Position numbers and translations under genes: made by a program
Shown here: positions 10,489-21,143 of the stretch, piece by piece
How positions within the stretch are numbered: the stretch's first letter is position 1
How the letters are laid out: each line of letters begins with the position of its first letter
Assembly: GCA_038087015.1 (NCBI GenBank)
Contig: JASBNA010000091.1
Location: forward strand, 62,001-126,000
Source: Cerrena zonata
Taxonomy: Eukaryota > Basidiomycota > Agaricomycetes > Polyporales > Cerrenaceae
Direction: 5' to 3'
DNA length: 64,000 bases
The notes under the pieces: generated by a model
What the model saw: the letters and a program-made list of their open reading frames with translations, nothing else
Databases searched by the model: none
Told to the model about the DNA's origin: nothing

Positions 10489-13095
10489 ATGACTGATATG
10501 CCTTCTCACTCAGTAGAAAGGAAGCCATATACAGCCCATGTTGAAGATTCCAATGACCCCAATGGGAACCCTCCAAAGAATACTACAGACTCTTTAGATA
10601 GATCAGACGGAAACGAAAGGCAAAACTCTAATAAGACCGTGCCTTCATATGATGACTCAAGACCCAAGGAGTCAGAGGATGTTAGAAATCTAAAAGAAGA
10701 AGTGATGCATGTTCAAAGATCTGCTCTGGATGATGCATGTATAAATCATGGATCACTGCAACGTGATGAATATCCGTCCGATGGGTTACCGCCAACTAAC
10801 TTGGCCAAATCAAATAGCGGAAACCTTCGTCTGCATTCAAGCCAACAATTGAAGAAGTCCGGTCATTCACATACCAAATTGAAAGGTCACAGTCGTTCAT
10901 CTTCTCATAACAAACTCCAAATAAATAATCATAAACCTTCGATTCCCAATCCGGCCATGTCTAATAGACCTAATTTGAACAGATCTAAATCAACTGATGG
11001 TCTTATAAAATCATCGCATAGAAATACTGCATTGAAAAGAAACAATCGGTCATTGACCAAACTAACAGCACTACAACCTTTGACTAGAACTACTTCTAAT
11101 CCCTCATCGAAAAATGCATTAAGACCCTTGACCAAAACCATGCTGAACCAGTCAATAAAATCCAATAAATCTAATACCTCATTGAAGAACCTAGCCTTGA
11201 GTCACAATGTTCAACTAAGTGGATTGAAAACAAGCGGCCGGAAAGGTAAAGCCATTTTGAGATTAAATGACGATATTAAAGATGAAGAATTCGAAGAAGA
11301 TCTTAGTGAGGATTCAGAAGATGAGGCTCGTGCCATTAAACAGAAAGCAGCATCAGCCAACTTTACTCAGCAACAGTTAAATCAATTACAGAATCTTAAA
11401 CAAAGTAAAAATTTTCCAAACGGAATTGATAAACTGAATATAGCGAGCGGCCACATACATCTGGAGCCAAATTTATCCGATACAAATCAAAATTATCAAC
11501 ATCTAGAACAAGATCAAAGAGGCTCGGTTCTGTATTTCCGTGACATGGCTAACCATACCCAGAGTGACACCGCAGTCATCACTGCATCGCAAATTAAGGG
11601 TGCAGGTGAAGAGATTCAAGCCAACAATAAATCCCAGAATCCATCTAGTTCTCAGAATACAAATGCTGCACCTACCAATGAGAGTAAGAGCAATTCTCAA
11701 ATCCCTTTGTCTGCTCAAAGCTCGAGTGATGATCTAGTTTCAAGCAATTTATATGGAGGTTCGTTACTTCTTTCTCAATCCACTGGTTTAACCAAAAAGA
11801 TCGACCCCAAAGCTAGTGCCCCAGGTCAGGTTTATACTGGCACTTTCAACAATGGATCCATTCCAGTACCTAGACAAGCCCCTCGAGAACCATTGGGCTC
11901 AGGTAATTCAGAATCAGTTAGCGGAATTTCTTTCAAGGCCAACCCGATTAACAACTCTAATAATAATATTGCGGAACCGATCATCACAAGCAGAAATGCT
12001 GCCCCTGCTAATTCATACCAACCAAATCAAACGATTTTCAACAATTTACAGAGAACAAATTCCCAATATGTTTCGTCTAAAAAAACTCAGTTTAATAATG
12101 GTACTAACAATTTTGCTGATTTCTTGAAAAATAATAATAATAATACAAATATTGATTCAAATAGTAACCACTTTCACAGTGGATCAGGGTCGGATTCTTC
12201 TCACAACACCAGAACACAACAAAGGTTATGGCTTCAAAGGGAAAATTCTTTGATGGATGTACCGAGCCAAGACCATTTCCGCCAGTCAACATTGTCTAAT
12301 GTCTCTTTGAATAAGTTGATGATTAGTCAGTATAATAGCTCTACAAATGTTAGGGATTATCCTACTCCAGGATCTGCGGGATTGAACGGTCCACTGAGTC
12401 ATATTGGAACACCGGCCACACCTACCACGGCAAGTATAGAGCCTAATGCAAGTATGAACAATATAAGCGGGATGTTTTTAATGGCTCAAAATAGATACCA
12501 AAACCCTATCCAATCTAGGACGGAATTTGAAAGGTTGAATAGAGAATATCTCAACGTACGAAGACATTTGAATCCGGTTGCTGAAACTTTGAATAGAGTT
12601 GATGAAATATTATCGAATACCAAAGGGATTGATCCACCCAAGAGGAACCAGAAAAAATCTGCTGCTGCTTCATTATCTAGCATATCACTTCATGGGGGTC
12701 TGACCAATAATAACTCATTCAAGGAATTCTCTCCCTATTATCAAGAACGAAAGCATGAGGTTTCAAAGACCATTGATAATCTTTGGAACGATGCCTTACT
12801 CGAAAGCTCCGCATCCAGTAATTCTTTAAGATTAGCCAATCAACAGCGTGGTCAACAACAGTATGAAAACCAGCAGCAAACACACCAACCGCAGCAACAA
12901 AGGGAATCACAACAGTTGCAAAACCAAGCTATGGAGTCAAGGAATCCTGGACAATCTTCGGTGACCCATGCTAATGCCAGAACTCAACAACCCACCACCC
13001 GAAAGTTGGCTGCCCAAGCAGCTGCTCAGCAAAACAACAACAGCAACAACAACAGCAACAACAGCAGTTACGTGGTATGGAATAGTAATACCTAA
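10489..13095 (+). CDS. TCO89: TCO89, TORC1 subunit
   Basis: Non-catalytic subunit of the TOR complex 1 growth regulator at the vacuolar membrane. The 868-residue protein is mostly disordered and rich in Ser, Asn and Gln. It keeps the blocks that define the Tco89 family: RRSKST-like RSKSTDGL near residue 170, LLLSQSTGL near 430, FADFLKNN followed by TQQRLWLQRENSLMD near 580, EFERLNREYLNVRRHLNP near 680, and QQPTTRKL near the end. The ATG at 10489 is chosen because the preceding codons are a GT microsatellite. The C-terminus is a CAA/AAC repeat (Asn/Gln/Ser), where slippage could alter the last residues. Confidence 0.85.
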   Translation: MTDMPSHSVERKPYTAHVEDSNDPNGNPPKNTTDSLDRSDGNERQNSNKTVPSYDDSRPKESEDVRNLKEEVMHVQRSALDDACINHGSLQRDEYPSDGLPPTNLAKSNSGNLRLHSSQQLKKSGHSHTKLKGHSRSSSHNKLQINNHKPSIPNPAMSNRPNLNRSKSTDGLIKSSHRNTALKRNNRSLTKLTALQPLTRTTSNPSSKNALRPLTKTMLNQSIKSNKSNTSLKNLALSHNVQLSGLKTSGRKGKAILRLNDDIKDEEFEEDLSEDSEDEARAIKQKAASANFTQQQLNQLQNLKQSKNFPNGIDKLNIASGHIHLEPNLSDTNQNYQHLEQDQRGSVLYFRDMANHTQSDTAVITASQIKGAGEEIQANNKSQNPSSSQNTNAAPTNESKSNSQIPLSAQSSSDDLVSSNLYGGSLLLSQSTGLTKKIDPKASAPGQVYTGTFNNGSIPVPRQAPREPLGSGNSESVSGISFKANPINNSNNNIAEPIITSRNAAPANSYQPNQTIFNNLQRTNSQYVSSKKTQFNNGTNNFADFLKNNNNNTNIDSNSNHFHSGSGSDSSHNTRTQQRLWLQRENSLMDVPSQDHFRQSTLSNVSLNKLMISQYNSSTNVRDYPTPGSAGLNGPLSHIGTPATPTTASIEPNASMNNISGMFLMAQNRYQNPIQSRTEFERLNREYLNVRRHLNPVAETLNRVDEILSNTKGIDPPKRNQKKSAAASLSSISLHGGLTNNNSFKEFSPYYQERKHEVSKTIDNLWNDALLESSASSNSLRLANQQRGQQQYENQQQTHQPQQQRESQQLQNQAMESRNPGQSSVTHANARTQQPTTRKLAAQAAAQQNNNSNNNSNNSSYVVWNSNT

Positions 13096-13104
13096 ATCTT
13101 CCTT

Positions 13105-13112
<8 letters not shown>

Positions 13113-13141
<29 letters not shown>
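13113..13141. repeat. T29 homopolymer between convergent TCO89 and RTC6
   Basis: Uninterrupted run of 29 T residues, 18 nt after the TCO89 stop. Its length is likely unstable and its true size uncertain. Confidence 0.9.
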
Positions 13142-13335
13142 CGTTTGTTTCACCTACAAAAATCTCTAAACGAAATTAGATTTAAATTCAACTAGATAAT
13201 ATACTATTTACAAGATGAAAGTGAATGTGTAGTATTATACATCAACAGCCTCAAATTCAAAGAACAAAACGAGGTCAATTGAGATGATTAAATATGGACC
13301 AAGGTGGCTGAACCCGAGCACACCAACCATGCTCT

Positions 13336-13593
13336 TTAACCCTGTCTTTGCTTATGCTTGTGGTCAGATTTACAGTAAACGTAAACTCTGCCTTTTCTTC
13401 TGACAATATAACAGTCTTTGCAAAGTTTCTTTACCGAAGTTCTGACTTTAAAGGTTCTGATTGGATTGACAAGAGCCGATGCAGAACTGAGGGTTGGTGC
13501 TGTGATTCTAGGAGCATTCATAACCAAGCTGCTTCTCACAGCAGCTGCTGGTGCCATGAGCGACCTTCTCAAAATAGACGTTATAGCAAACAT
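13336..13593 (-). CDS. RTC6: RTC6, mitochondrial ribosomal protein bL36m
   Basis: Mitochondrial large-subunit ribosomal protein of 85 aa. Residues 1-49 form a basic, Ser/Ala-rich mitochondrial presequence. The rest is a complete bacterial-type L36 core with the zinc ligands C58, C61, C74 and H80 and the family ending KHKQRQG. Divergent from SEC21, convergent with TCO89. Confidence 0.95.
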   Translation of the reverse strand: MFAITSILRRSLMAPAAAVRSSLVMNAPRITAPTLSSASALVNPIRTFKVRTSVKKLCKDCYIVRRKGRVYVYCKSDHKHKQRQG

Positions 13594-13863
13594 TGATCCC
13601 AGTTGGTTTTAAGAAGTATTCTCTACCTTTAGCTTCAAAAGGTATTAAAACTGAAAAATTTTTGAGACTTTTTTTCTAAAAAAATGATGATTACATAATC
13701 AAAAAATGAAAAATTGGGAGAAAAAAAAGTGAGCGGGAAAATCAACACGTCAGATCCAAAATCAAATTTCATCAACAACGAGGTCGAAGCTAACCATTTG
13801 AATCAGTTGTTGATTGATCAATTCGTATTCCAGGCTGATTTGATAAGTGGCACGTACATCAGA

Positions 13864-16671
13864 ATGTCTACCTCAACGTACAAGAAGCTGGATGCATACT
13901 CATCCTCTGGTTTACCAGATAAGATGTCTGTATTCCAAGAATGCTTACAACAATTCAATGCATCGCCAGTGAATGCTAAAAAATGCCGTCAATTGTTGGC
14001 TAAGTTGTTGAGATTGATTTACCATGGGGAAGAGTTCCCATCACAAGAATCCACCACCTTGTTTTTTTCGATTTCCAAGTTATTTCAACATAAAGACCTG
14101 TCGCTTAGACAATTGGTTTATTTGGCAATTAAAGAGTTATCAGCTACTTCTCAAGATATCTTAATGGTTACTTCATCGATCATGAAGGATATTCAAAGTG
14201 GTGACTTGATTTACAAGCCAAATGCCATTAGAACTTTATCGAAAGTTTTAGATCCAACAACCGTTTCTGCCTCGGAAAGATTGTTTAAAAACTGTCTTGT
14301 TGATAAAAACCCGATTGTTTCCTCTGCAGCATTGATCTCCTCGTATAACTTATTACCAATTGCCAAGGATGTTGTTAAGAGATTCACCAATGAAACTTTG
14401 GAAACCATTCAATCTTATAAACAGTTCCCTTCGAATCAATTCCAATTACACGAATATTACGGAACTTTCACTACCAATTTACCTTCAACTTCCTATATGT
14501 ATCAATACCATGCTTTAGGTTTGTTATATCATTTAAGAAATCACGATAAGATGGCCTTGATGAAATTGATCACTTCATTATCAGAAGGTTCTTCTTTGAA
14601 AAATTCCTTATCTATAATCCAATTAATAAGATATATCAATAAAATTTTGGATGATGATGAATCATTGATTTCTCACTTATATCCTATCTTGGCTGGCTTC
14701 TTGAAACATAAATCTGACATGGTTGAATTAGAAGCTTGTAAAACTTTGATTGGATTACAACATTTAATCAGAGATGATGAATTCATGAATATTATAACCA
14801 CATTACAACAACTTTTGGGAGTTCCAAGAACTGCAACCAGATTTGCTGCTATCAGATTAATTAATAAGATTTCCATAAAACACCCAGAAAAAATCATCGT
14901 TGTTAATCTTGAATTAGAAAATTTAATTAATGATTCAAATAGATCTATTTCAACTTTGGCTATCACTACCTTATTGAAAACTATGGGTGCTGGTACTGTT
15001 GAATCAAGTAGTGGTGGTGAAAACGTCGATAGATTAATCGCTAAAATGACTTCTTTGATGGATGAAATAACAGAAGATTTCAAAATTGTCATTATCGAAG
15101 CTATTGAAAACTTGGCATTGAAATTCCCATCCAAACATAAGAAATTGGTTTCCTTCTTGACCGATTTATTGAGAGATGATGGTTCTTTACAATTAAAATC
15201 TAGTATTGTTGACGCTTTATTCGATTTAATCAAATTTTTACCAGATGAGAGTGCCAAACAATTGATTTTGATGAATTTATGTGAGTTTATCGAAGATTGT
15301 GAATTCACTGAATTATCAGTACGTATCCTACATTTATTAGGAGATGAAGGTCCTACTACTACAAATCCTTCTTATTATATCAGACATATTTATAATAGAT
15401 TGGTCTTGGAAAACTCTATTGTGAGATCATCAGCAGTTATTTCATTAGCTAAGTTTGCTGTTGTTTGCGGTGGCGAAGTTTCCAAGAATGTCAAGATTCT
15501 TTTAAGTAGATGTTTGAATGATGTTGATGATGAAGTCAGAGACCGTACTGCTTTATCATTAAAATTAATCGATAAAGAAGCAAAAAAATTGGTTGTCACT
15601 GAATCCAAATTTGATTTGTCTGCTTTGGAAAACAAGTTAACTCATTACTTGAATGATGAAGCCAACTTTTCGGTTAAATTTGACATAAACGAAGTTCCAG
15701 TTATTTCAAATGATGAATTAAAATCCTTAGAATACAACCAAAAGATTCAAAAATTAGAAGCTGCTGCTACTACTTCTGATGAGGCCGAATCTTCCAAAGG
15801 TAACAAATCTGATGGTGATGCTAAGAAATCTAGCAATGATAATGCTAATGATTTATTAAAACAACAACAATATGCTCAAGAATTATCGACTGTCCCAGAA
15901 TTTGCAGATTACGGTAAATTATCTAAATCAACATCAACTCCTATTTACCTTACTGATAAAGAAAATGAATTCGTTGTCACTGTTGTCAAACACTTTTTCA
16001 TTGAAAGTAATAAATTGGTTTTACAATTCGACATCACTAATACTTTAAGTCACTTACTTTTACAAGATGTATCAGTGATTGCACAATCAGACAATGAATT
16101 GTATCAAGAAGATTTCATTATTCCATTGACTGAATTGAAACCAAGCCAAACAGGTACCGTGTATGTATCTCTCTCCACTCCAACTATTGGGGACGAAGAA
16201 TTATTAGCTGCTTTCGGTAATACCTTATCTTACACCAATAAGGAAATTATCGATGAAGATGGTAACGTTGATCCAAGTGATGAAGGTTGGTCTGATGAAT
16301 ACCAAATTGAAGATTTGGAAATCACTCCAGGTGATTTTATCATACCATTATATAACTCCAACTTTACTGCTATATTTGATCAATTAGAGTTTGAAGACAG
16401 TAGTGTTGTCACTATTTCTGGTGTCAAATCATTAGAAAATGCAGTCACTAAATTGACTAAGAATTTAAATTCCTTACCATTAGATGGTTCTGATTATGTT
16501 CCAAGCGATGCCACCAGTCATGTTTTAAAATTATTAGGTAAAGATTTATGGGGTGGTAAAGTTGGTGTTTTAGTTAGATTGGCTTTCACTGGTGGAAAGG
16601 TTGTTGCCAAATTACAAGCTAAATCAGAAACTGAAGGTATCTCAAGTGTCATCATTAGTGGTGCTAACTAG
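13864..16671 (+). CDS. SEC21: SEC21, gamma subunit of coatomer (COPI)
   Basis: Core subunit of the COPI coat for Golgi-to-ER and intra-Golgi vesicles. The 935 residues equal the length I recall for the S. cerevisiae protein. An adaptin-like alpha-solenoid (to about 600) carries conserved blocks such as TYKK, GLPDKM, LFFSISKLFQH, LVYLAIKELS, YQYHALGLLYHL, NDSNRSISTLAITTLLKT and ARILHLLG-like VRILHLLGDEGP. An acidic/Ser linker and the gamma-COP appendage domain follow. The open frame continues upstream to 13714 without an ATG, so the ATG at 13864 (MSTSTYKK), which aligns with the family start, is used. A CTG codon at 14098-14100 falls where relatives have a polar residue. Confidence 0.96.
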   Translation: MSTSTYKKLDAYSSSGLPDKMSVFQECLQQFNASPVNAKKCRQLLAKLLRLIYHGEEFPSQESTTLFFSISKLFQHKDLSLRQLVYLAIKELSATSQDILMVTSSIMKDIQSGDLIYKPNAIRTLSKVLDPTTVSASERLFKNCLVDKNPIVSSAALISSYNLLPIAKDVVKRFTNETLETIQSYKQFPSNQFQLHEYYGTFTTNLPSTSYMYQYHALGLLYHLRNHDKMALMKLITSLSEGSSLKNSLSIIQLIRYINKILDDDESLISHLYPILAGFLKHKSDMVELEACKTLIGLQHLIRDDEFMNIITTLQQLLGVPRTATRFAAIRLINKISIKHPEKIIVVNLELENLINDSNRSISTLAITTLLKTMGAGTVESSSGGENVDRLIAKMTSLMDEITEDFKIVIIEAIENLALKFPSKHKKLVSFLTDLLRDDGSLQLKSSIVDALFDLIKFLPDESAKQLILMNLCEFIEDCEFTELSVRILHLLGDEGPTTTNPSYYIRHIYNRLVLENSIVRSSAVISLAKFAVVCGGEVSKNVKILLSRCLNDVDDEVRDRTALSLKLIDKEAKKLVVTESKFDLSALENKLTHYLNDEANFSVKFDINEVPVISNDELKSLEYNQKIQKLEAAATTSDEAESSKGNKSDGDAKKSSNDNANDLLKQQQYAQELSTVPEFADYGKLSKSTSTPIYLTDKENEFVVTVVKHFFIESNKLVLQFDITNTLSHLLLQDVSVIAQSDNELYQEDFIIPLTELKPSQTGTVYVSLSTPTIGDEELLAAFGNTLSYTNKEIIDEDGNVDPSDEGWSDEYQIEDLEITPGDFIIPLYNSNFTAIFDQLEFEDSSVVTISGVKSLENAVTKLTKNLNSLPLDGSDYVPSDATSHVLKLLGKDLWGGKVGVLVRLAFTGGKVVAKLQAKSETEGISSVIISGAN

Positions 16672-16982
16672 AGCTGCTCTTACAAGAACCTGTGTTTTAT
16701 TTACCAATAGAATAGAAAAAAAAAAAGAAGAAATTCAAAAAAAGTAAAAAAGAGGTTCAACAGGACCTCGTATGTATATTTGCTCAATTTCATTGTTATT
16801 TTTATTTCGAATTTTGTTTAGTATTTCCTTCTCCTTTACTTCCTTCAAGTGTCAATTAGTACTTATATGATACATTTCTATAAAACTTTCAATAAAATTA
16901 TTATATTAAAAGATGTAAACTTTTTAAAATGTAAACTATAGATTTATGAAAGGAATTAAGGCATTAGGTAGCGAAATGAAAA
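16672..16982. other. Convergent 3' regions of SEC21 and the peptide transporter
   Basis: A-rich tracts and a small hairpin (GAGGT 16752-16756 with ACCTC 16765-16769). No gene seen. Confidence 0.6.
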
Positions 16983-19315
16983 CTACCAAGTTTTAGGACC
17001 AAAGGTCTCGCCTGACTTCAAAGTATAGAATGGTGCAGCTTCAAAATCCTTAGTATTCTTTTGAACGTTATTCCCCCACCAGTCGAGTTTACCACCAGGG
17101 TAAGTAATACACAAGAAGATGACAACTGCACTAATAGCAACACCACAATCAAAAGCAGCAGAAATAACGTAGTTATACTTCAAATGGAAATTAGGTTTGT
17201 ACTTTTTCAATACATAGTTGAAAAAAAACCCGGTTAAGAAGAACAAAGTATAATTGAAGACAGTCGAAGGAGGAATATTACCTGAGCCAGTGAAAAAGAT
17301 TGCAAAATTGATATATCTTACCCAAGATCTTGGATATTTCTTCTTCAAAAGGTATGAAATGATAGGAAGAATAGCGCCGATTAAAAAGAACCATAAAATA
17401 ACGTTATACCTTTTACCAATGCTGAATAACTCTTGAACTAAAGAAAAGGTGATACTAGCATAAAAGATTGTTTTACCACCAGGGCAAGAAAATTCTGTAC
17501 CAGCAACGCAAATATCATTGACATTATGAAGCATCCATATTTGAACACCTACATTAACCAAAGCCGCTAAAACAATAAAGAATATTTGGTAAAAAAATAA
17601 GGTTCTGGGAGGGACTTTCATGTAAACTGCCAATTTTTGATCACGAGAGATATCTAAACCAAATCGCATAGTAATAAAAAGGTACAATTTAACAATCATG
17701 TTGGCGAAAGGATTTGCAGTATATACATAACCGGCAATTAGTTCACTAAGAACATTCAAACCCACATGTTGATTAGTGATACCTTCTAAAACACCTTGAG
17801 GAATGAAAAACACCAAACTTACAGCAACCAGAAGTACTACTGCACTAGGTGAAGTCTTTGATTCTTTCGAATAGCCAGAAACGGTTGCAAAAGCCAACCC
17901 TAAGGAGATTAAGAATATAAGAACAGCCCACCACCATGGAATTTGCTTAAAATGTTTCTTATACAAGCGAACATGAATATCTTCACCCCCATGGGTTGGA
18001 TTTTTAAGACGGCCCCAAATCGATTTACCATTGTATAAAGCGGTATGAACGAAAACAGCAGAGATTGCTGCAAAATTTAAAGCATAGGATAAAAGGTAAG
18101 AATATGGAAGGAAAAGAGGAGAATACTCTTTATATTCCTTCACGTCAATCCTATCCCCTTTCAATAGCCTGGTAACATTGAAAGTTTGCTGTTTGTTATC
18201 AAATGATGTTGTACTAATCATTGGGAGATATTTTGCGTAAAAAACATTAGTATAATAAAGACAAGGCAAGACAATAATGAAAAAAATGAATACGGAAGCA
18301 TAAATGTTGGCTGTAGCGAAAAATGGAGTAGCAAGGGGAGATATGCTCAAAGCCTGAGTGATCATAGTCCAATCGAGAGTAATTGGGAATATTCCCAATC
18401 CACTTGAAGTACCGAAGATTTGATTGACCACAATGTTATCTTTATTGATCCAACAAATCCAGTTGAATAATGAGGTTGCTTGAAACAAAAACCCTGGAAT
18501 GAAATAAAAGACAAAGGAAAAGATCATTAAGTAGAGAAACAAGCGGTATCTCGAGATGTTGAAGTTCGGAATATGAATATTTTCAGCCAATTTTGAGTTT
18601 CGAATGGTGGTCAAAACGGTTGCCGTCACTAAATTTTGTGGCCAAGTCATATGATGATCTTCAACTATCCAACGTCTAGTATTGTAAGAGGCCCCGAGTC
18701 CAAGCAACTGAGAAGATAACACTAGCAAGATTTGATAACCTGGAGAAAGATCCTGTTTATAGAATTCTGCCTGAGCCAACAAGATATTCATGGCATAAGC
18801 GCTGGAGGACGTTACTGATAAAACAATGACAATCAAAGAATGCTCTTGGGTTGAAAATGGACCTGGATTCAAGTTGAAAAAACGGGGCATACTTAAACCT
18901 GATATCTGGTAGTTTTTCCAAAGCTTTACCGACTGGATACACAATAATCAAACCAACCACGTAACTAATGGTTAAAGATGGATAACGGAGAGAGAAAAAA
19001 CTGATTAACCCCAGCAAAAAGAATCACCAAGATAGTGGTTAGAAGAAAAGCTCTCCAATGAAACAAATTGATATCGGGGTCGATTTCCGTTGAAACAGCA
19101 GCTCGGACTTCTGGATAAGGAGAATTTGTCATTAACGAAGGATCACCTTCGATATAATCGTGAGTTTCATCTTCGTGTATTTCAATTATTTCACTGATTA
19201 CTTCAGTATCCTTTGATTTTTCAACATCTGAACCATTTCTATGAGTTATGGTTGTCGTTATATGAAATTCTTGAGGGTCCGATGAACCACTCGACAGAGA
19301 ATGAGCACCCGACAT
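16983..19315 (-). CDS. Oligopeptide transporter of the OPT family (two frameshifts)
   Basis: Proton-coupled plasma-membrane transporter of small peptides, about 776 aa once two extra bases are allowed for. It reads in three consecutive frames: 19315 to about 19000, then to about 18880, then to 16983. Both breaks sit on six-A runs of the plus strand (18995-19000 and 18877-18882), and each needs one base fewer. Family marks: acidic hydrophilic N-terminus, first membrane segment at FHWRAFLLTTILVILFAGVNQFF, the NPG motif (NLNPGPF), the KIPPR-like motif VPPRTLFF, WWG near the end, and many hydrophobic segments. Homopolymer indels in an otherwise intact gene suggest sequence error, but a recent pseudogene cannot be excluded. 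Confidence 0.88.
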
Positions 19316-19697
19316 GTTAACAAGTCAATAAAACTTTTACATCACTACAATATTGGAGAAATTTAAGATCTATATATTAGTCGATAAAAGAAGGAGGAAA
19401 ACTGTGGCAGATAAGCATTATTCGCAACCGAACTTATTGTTCAGATAACAAATTCCATCGGCATTAATTCACTAAAAAAGAAGAGATTAATTAATGATGC
19501 CACTATTGTTCATATAAGCTTGCATGTCGGAACGGCAAACAGGGTTCACTCAGCCAAGTGATTTTTTATTTGACTTTATATTTGACATTGACATATTATT
19601 TAGTACACAATAGACTTACATTGAGTTCTTTGACCAGGTCCTATACAGTGGTATAATGCAATAATATAGTATAATACAGAAGAGAAGAGAAAACACA
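19316..19697. promoter_or_regulatory. Promoter of the peptide transporter / 3' end of MRL1
   Basis: AT-rich, with TATATATTAG near 19372-19381 about 60 bp upstream of the transporter ATG as a possible TATA element. Nothing else recognised. Confidence 0.5.
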
Positions 19698-20564
19698 TTA
19701 GTATTTGCTGGGAGATTGAGTTAATCTAGCGCTTTTCATTTGTTTGTATAGTAAGCCACCGGAGAAATAAACTGCCAAAGCAGCCACTAATATGAGTAAG
19801 AAGATCCAAACAGCAGCTAAATTATCAGCTTTAGCAGCGGTTGGACATGCATGATGGGACCTAACTTCAAAAACGTAGTTACAGTTATTAACTGAGCCAA
19901 TATACAGAATGTGAGCTTTTGCTGACATTTCACGATCACAAGTAAAAGTTAATATTGTTGATTTCTTCAATTTTTGACCAGTTGTTGAGTCAACAAGATT
20001 ATCACAATAGGAACCATTTTCATAGGTGAGGGTTAATTTTCTTCCTTTGAAAACCGGGTTTTCATTATATTGACCAATGGAAACGTATTGATTGGTTTTA
20101 GGATCGATGTAATAACCCCCAACTTCCAGTGAGTTGAGGTCGTCTTTCAACTCGTTGAGTTTATCATGATTTTGTTTAAATGGAGATGAACATATACCCA
20201 AAGTATAATTATACCCCGTTTCGTATCCTTTGGAAGTCCATGGTAATGCTCTTCCTTCATTTCCTTGAGAAGATAAACTTCTCAAATCGATAAATCCATG
20301 ATTGATTGGATTAAACACCGTACATGGATCGAGTTGGGGTGATTTCTGTTTATCTTCTTGTTTACCATCCTGCTGATGTTTACCTCGATCACTTGGATGA
20401 TTTTGTTGATCATTGTTACTATGTAATGACAAATGAGTTACCGAATCCAAAAATTCAAGCGACTTCAGCTGATTTGGTTTACGGGATGCTATTATTAATC
20501 CACATATAGTGAATAAAACTATAACTAGGAATACAATCCTACGATATGCCCTGGAAACCACCAT
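19698..20564 (-). CDS. MRL1: MRL1-like, mannose-6-phosphate-receptor-homology membrane protein
   Basis: Probable sorting receptor cycling between Golgi and endosome, acting in vacuolar hydrolase delivery. 288 aa: an N-terminal hydrophobic segment (residues 9-26), a Gln/Lys-rich stalk, then an MRH domain with its Cys pattern (DPCTVFNP, LGICSSPF, YENGSYCDN, LTFTCDREM, NNCNYVFE, HHACP), and a second membrane span at about 250-272 followed by a short basic tail. The order and the CNY-F ... ACP ending are those of Mrl1. Atg27 also has an MRH domain but differs in its Cys layout and tail. Confidence 0.78.
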   Translation of the reverse strand: MVVSRAYRRIVFLVIVLFTICGLIIASRKPNQLKSLEFLDSVTHLSLHSNNDQQNHPSDRGKHQQDGKQEDKQKSPQLDPCTVFNPINHGFIDLRSLSSQGNEGRALPWTSKGYETGYNYTLGICSSPFKQNHDKLNELKDDLNSLEVGGYYIDPKTNQYVSIGQYNENPVFKGRKLTLTYENGSYCDNLVDSTTGQKLKKSTILTFTCDREMSAKAHILYIGSVNNCNYVFEVRSHHACPTAAKADNLAAVWIFLLILVAALAVYFSGGLLYKQMKSARLTQSPSKY

Positions 20565-21143
20565 AGTATTACGGAATAGCAGTGGAATTAATTTTTTTTT
20601 TTTTACTAAACTTATGAAAATCCCACGATAAAAAAGTACAATTTCAAATATATATTAATATGCTCCAGCCTAGTTTTCTTCTATAATCTCTCGGAAACCC
20701 CTTATTCTATAAACAAACTGTTTTCCTGGCTGGCTTTTTACAAAAAAATTATTATTTTTATCATATTCCAAAATACTCCCGTAAAAATCATCAGAAATTC
20801 TCTCGTTTTGTTCCCAGACGAGCGATGGTGTTCTCTATACGCAGGCTGTCAAAGGGGGTTGAAACGGGAAAAAAGGCCGGTACACCAGGAATGTATGGGT
20901 GTTTATCTCGTAAACAAAAAGTAGTGCAATTGCCTAAAGACGTGCATATTCCCAAATAAGGGATGTACTGGTGTTTTAGCAAGGGTACGGATCTTTAATT
21001 TTTTTTTTGGAGGTACCGGTGTTTTGTATTTTTCTTTGCAAGAGACGACGGCGGTAAAACAAAGAGGCTAAGACGAAATCAGATATTGAGCTAGCTGGTA
21101 TCTACATTAGTAAGTTGTTTAATTAGCATATTCAATACAGAAA
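20565..21143. promoter_or_regulatory. Divergent promoter region, MRL1 / ankyrin-DIL gene
   Basis: Has GGTACACC at 20879-20886 (reverse GGTGTACC), TACGGATC near 20985 and GGTACCGGTGT near 21011, all variants of the telomere-core motif seen elsewhere in the window, along with poly-T stretches. No gene seen. Confidence 0.45.

Noticed and set aside
12971..13153. Poly-Lys/poly-Cys antisense ORF at the TCO89 end
   Set aside because: Product of the T29 run and the CAA repeat read backwards.
13714..13863. N-terminal extension of SEC21 by 50 residues
   Set aside because: Contains no ATG, and the family alignment starts at the ATG at 13864.
14673..15308. 211-codon antisense ORF inside SEC21
   Set aside because: Antisense of a strongly conserved coding region; explained by codon bias of SEC21.
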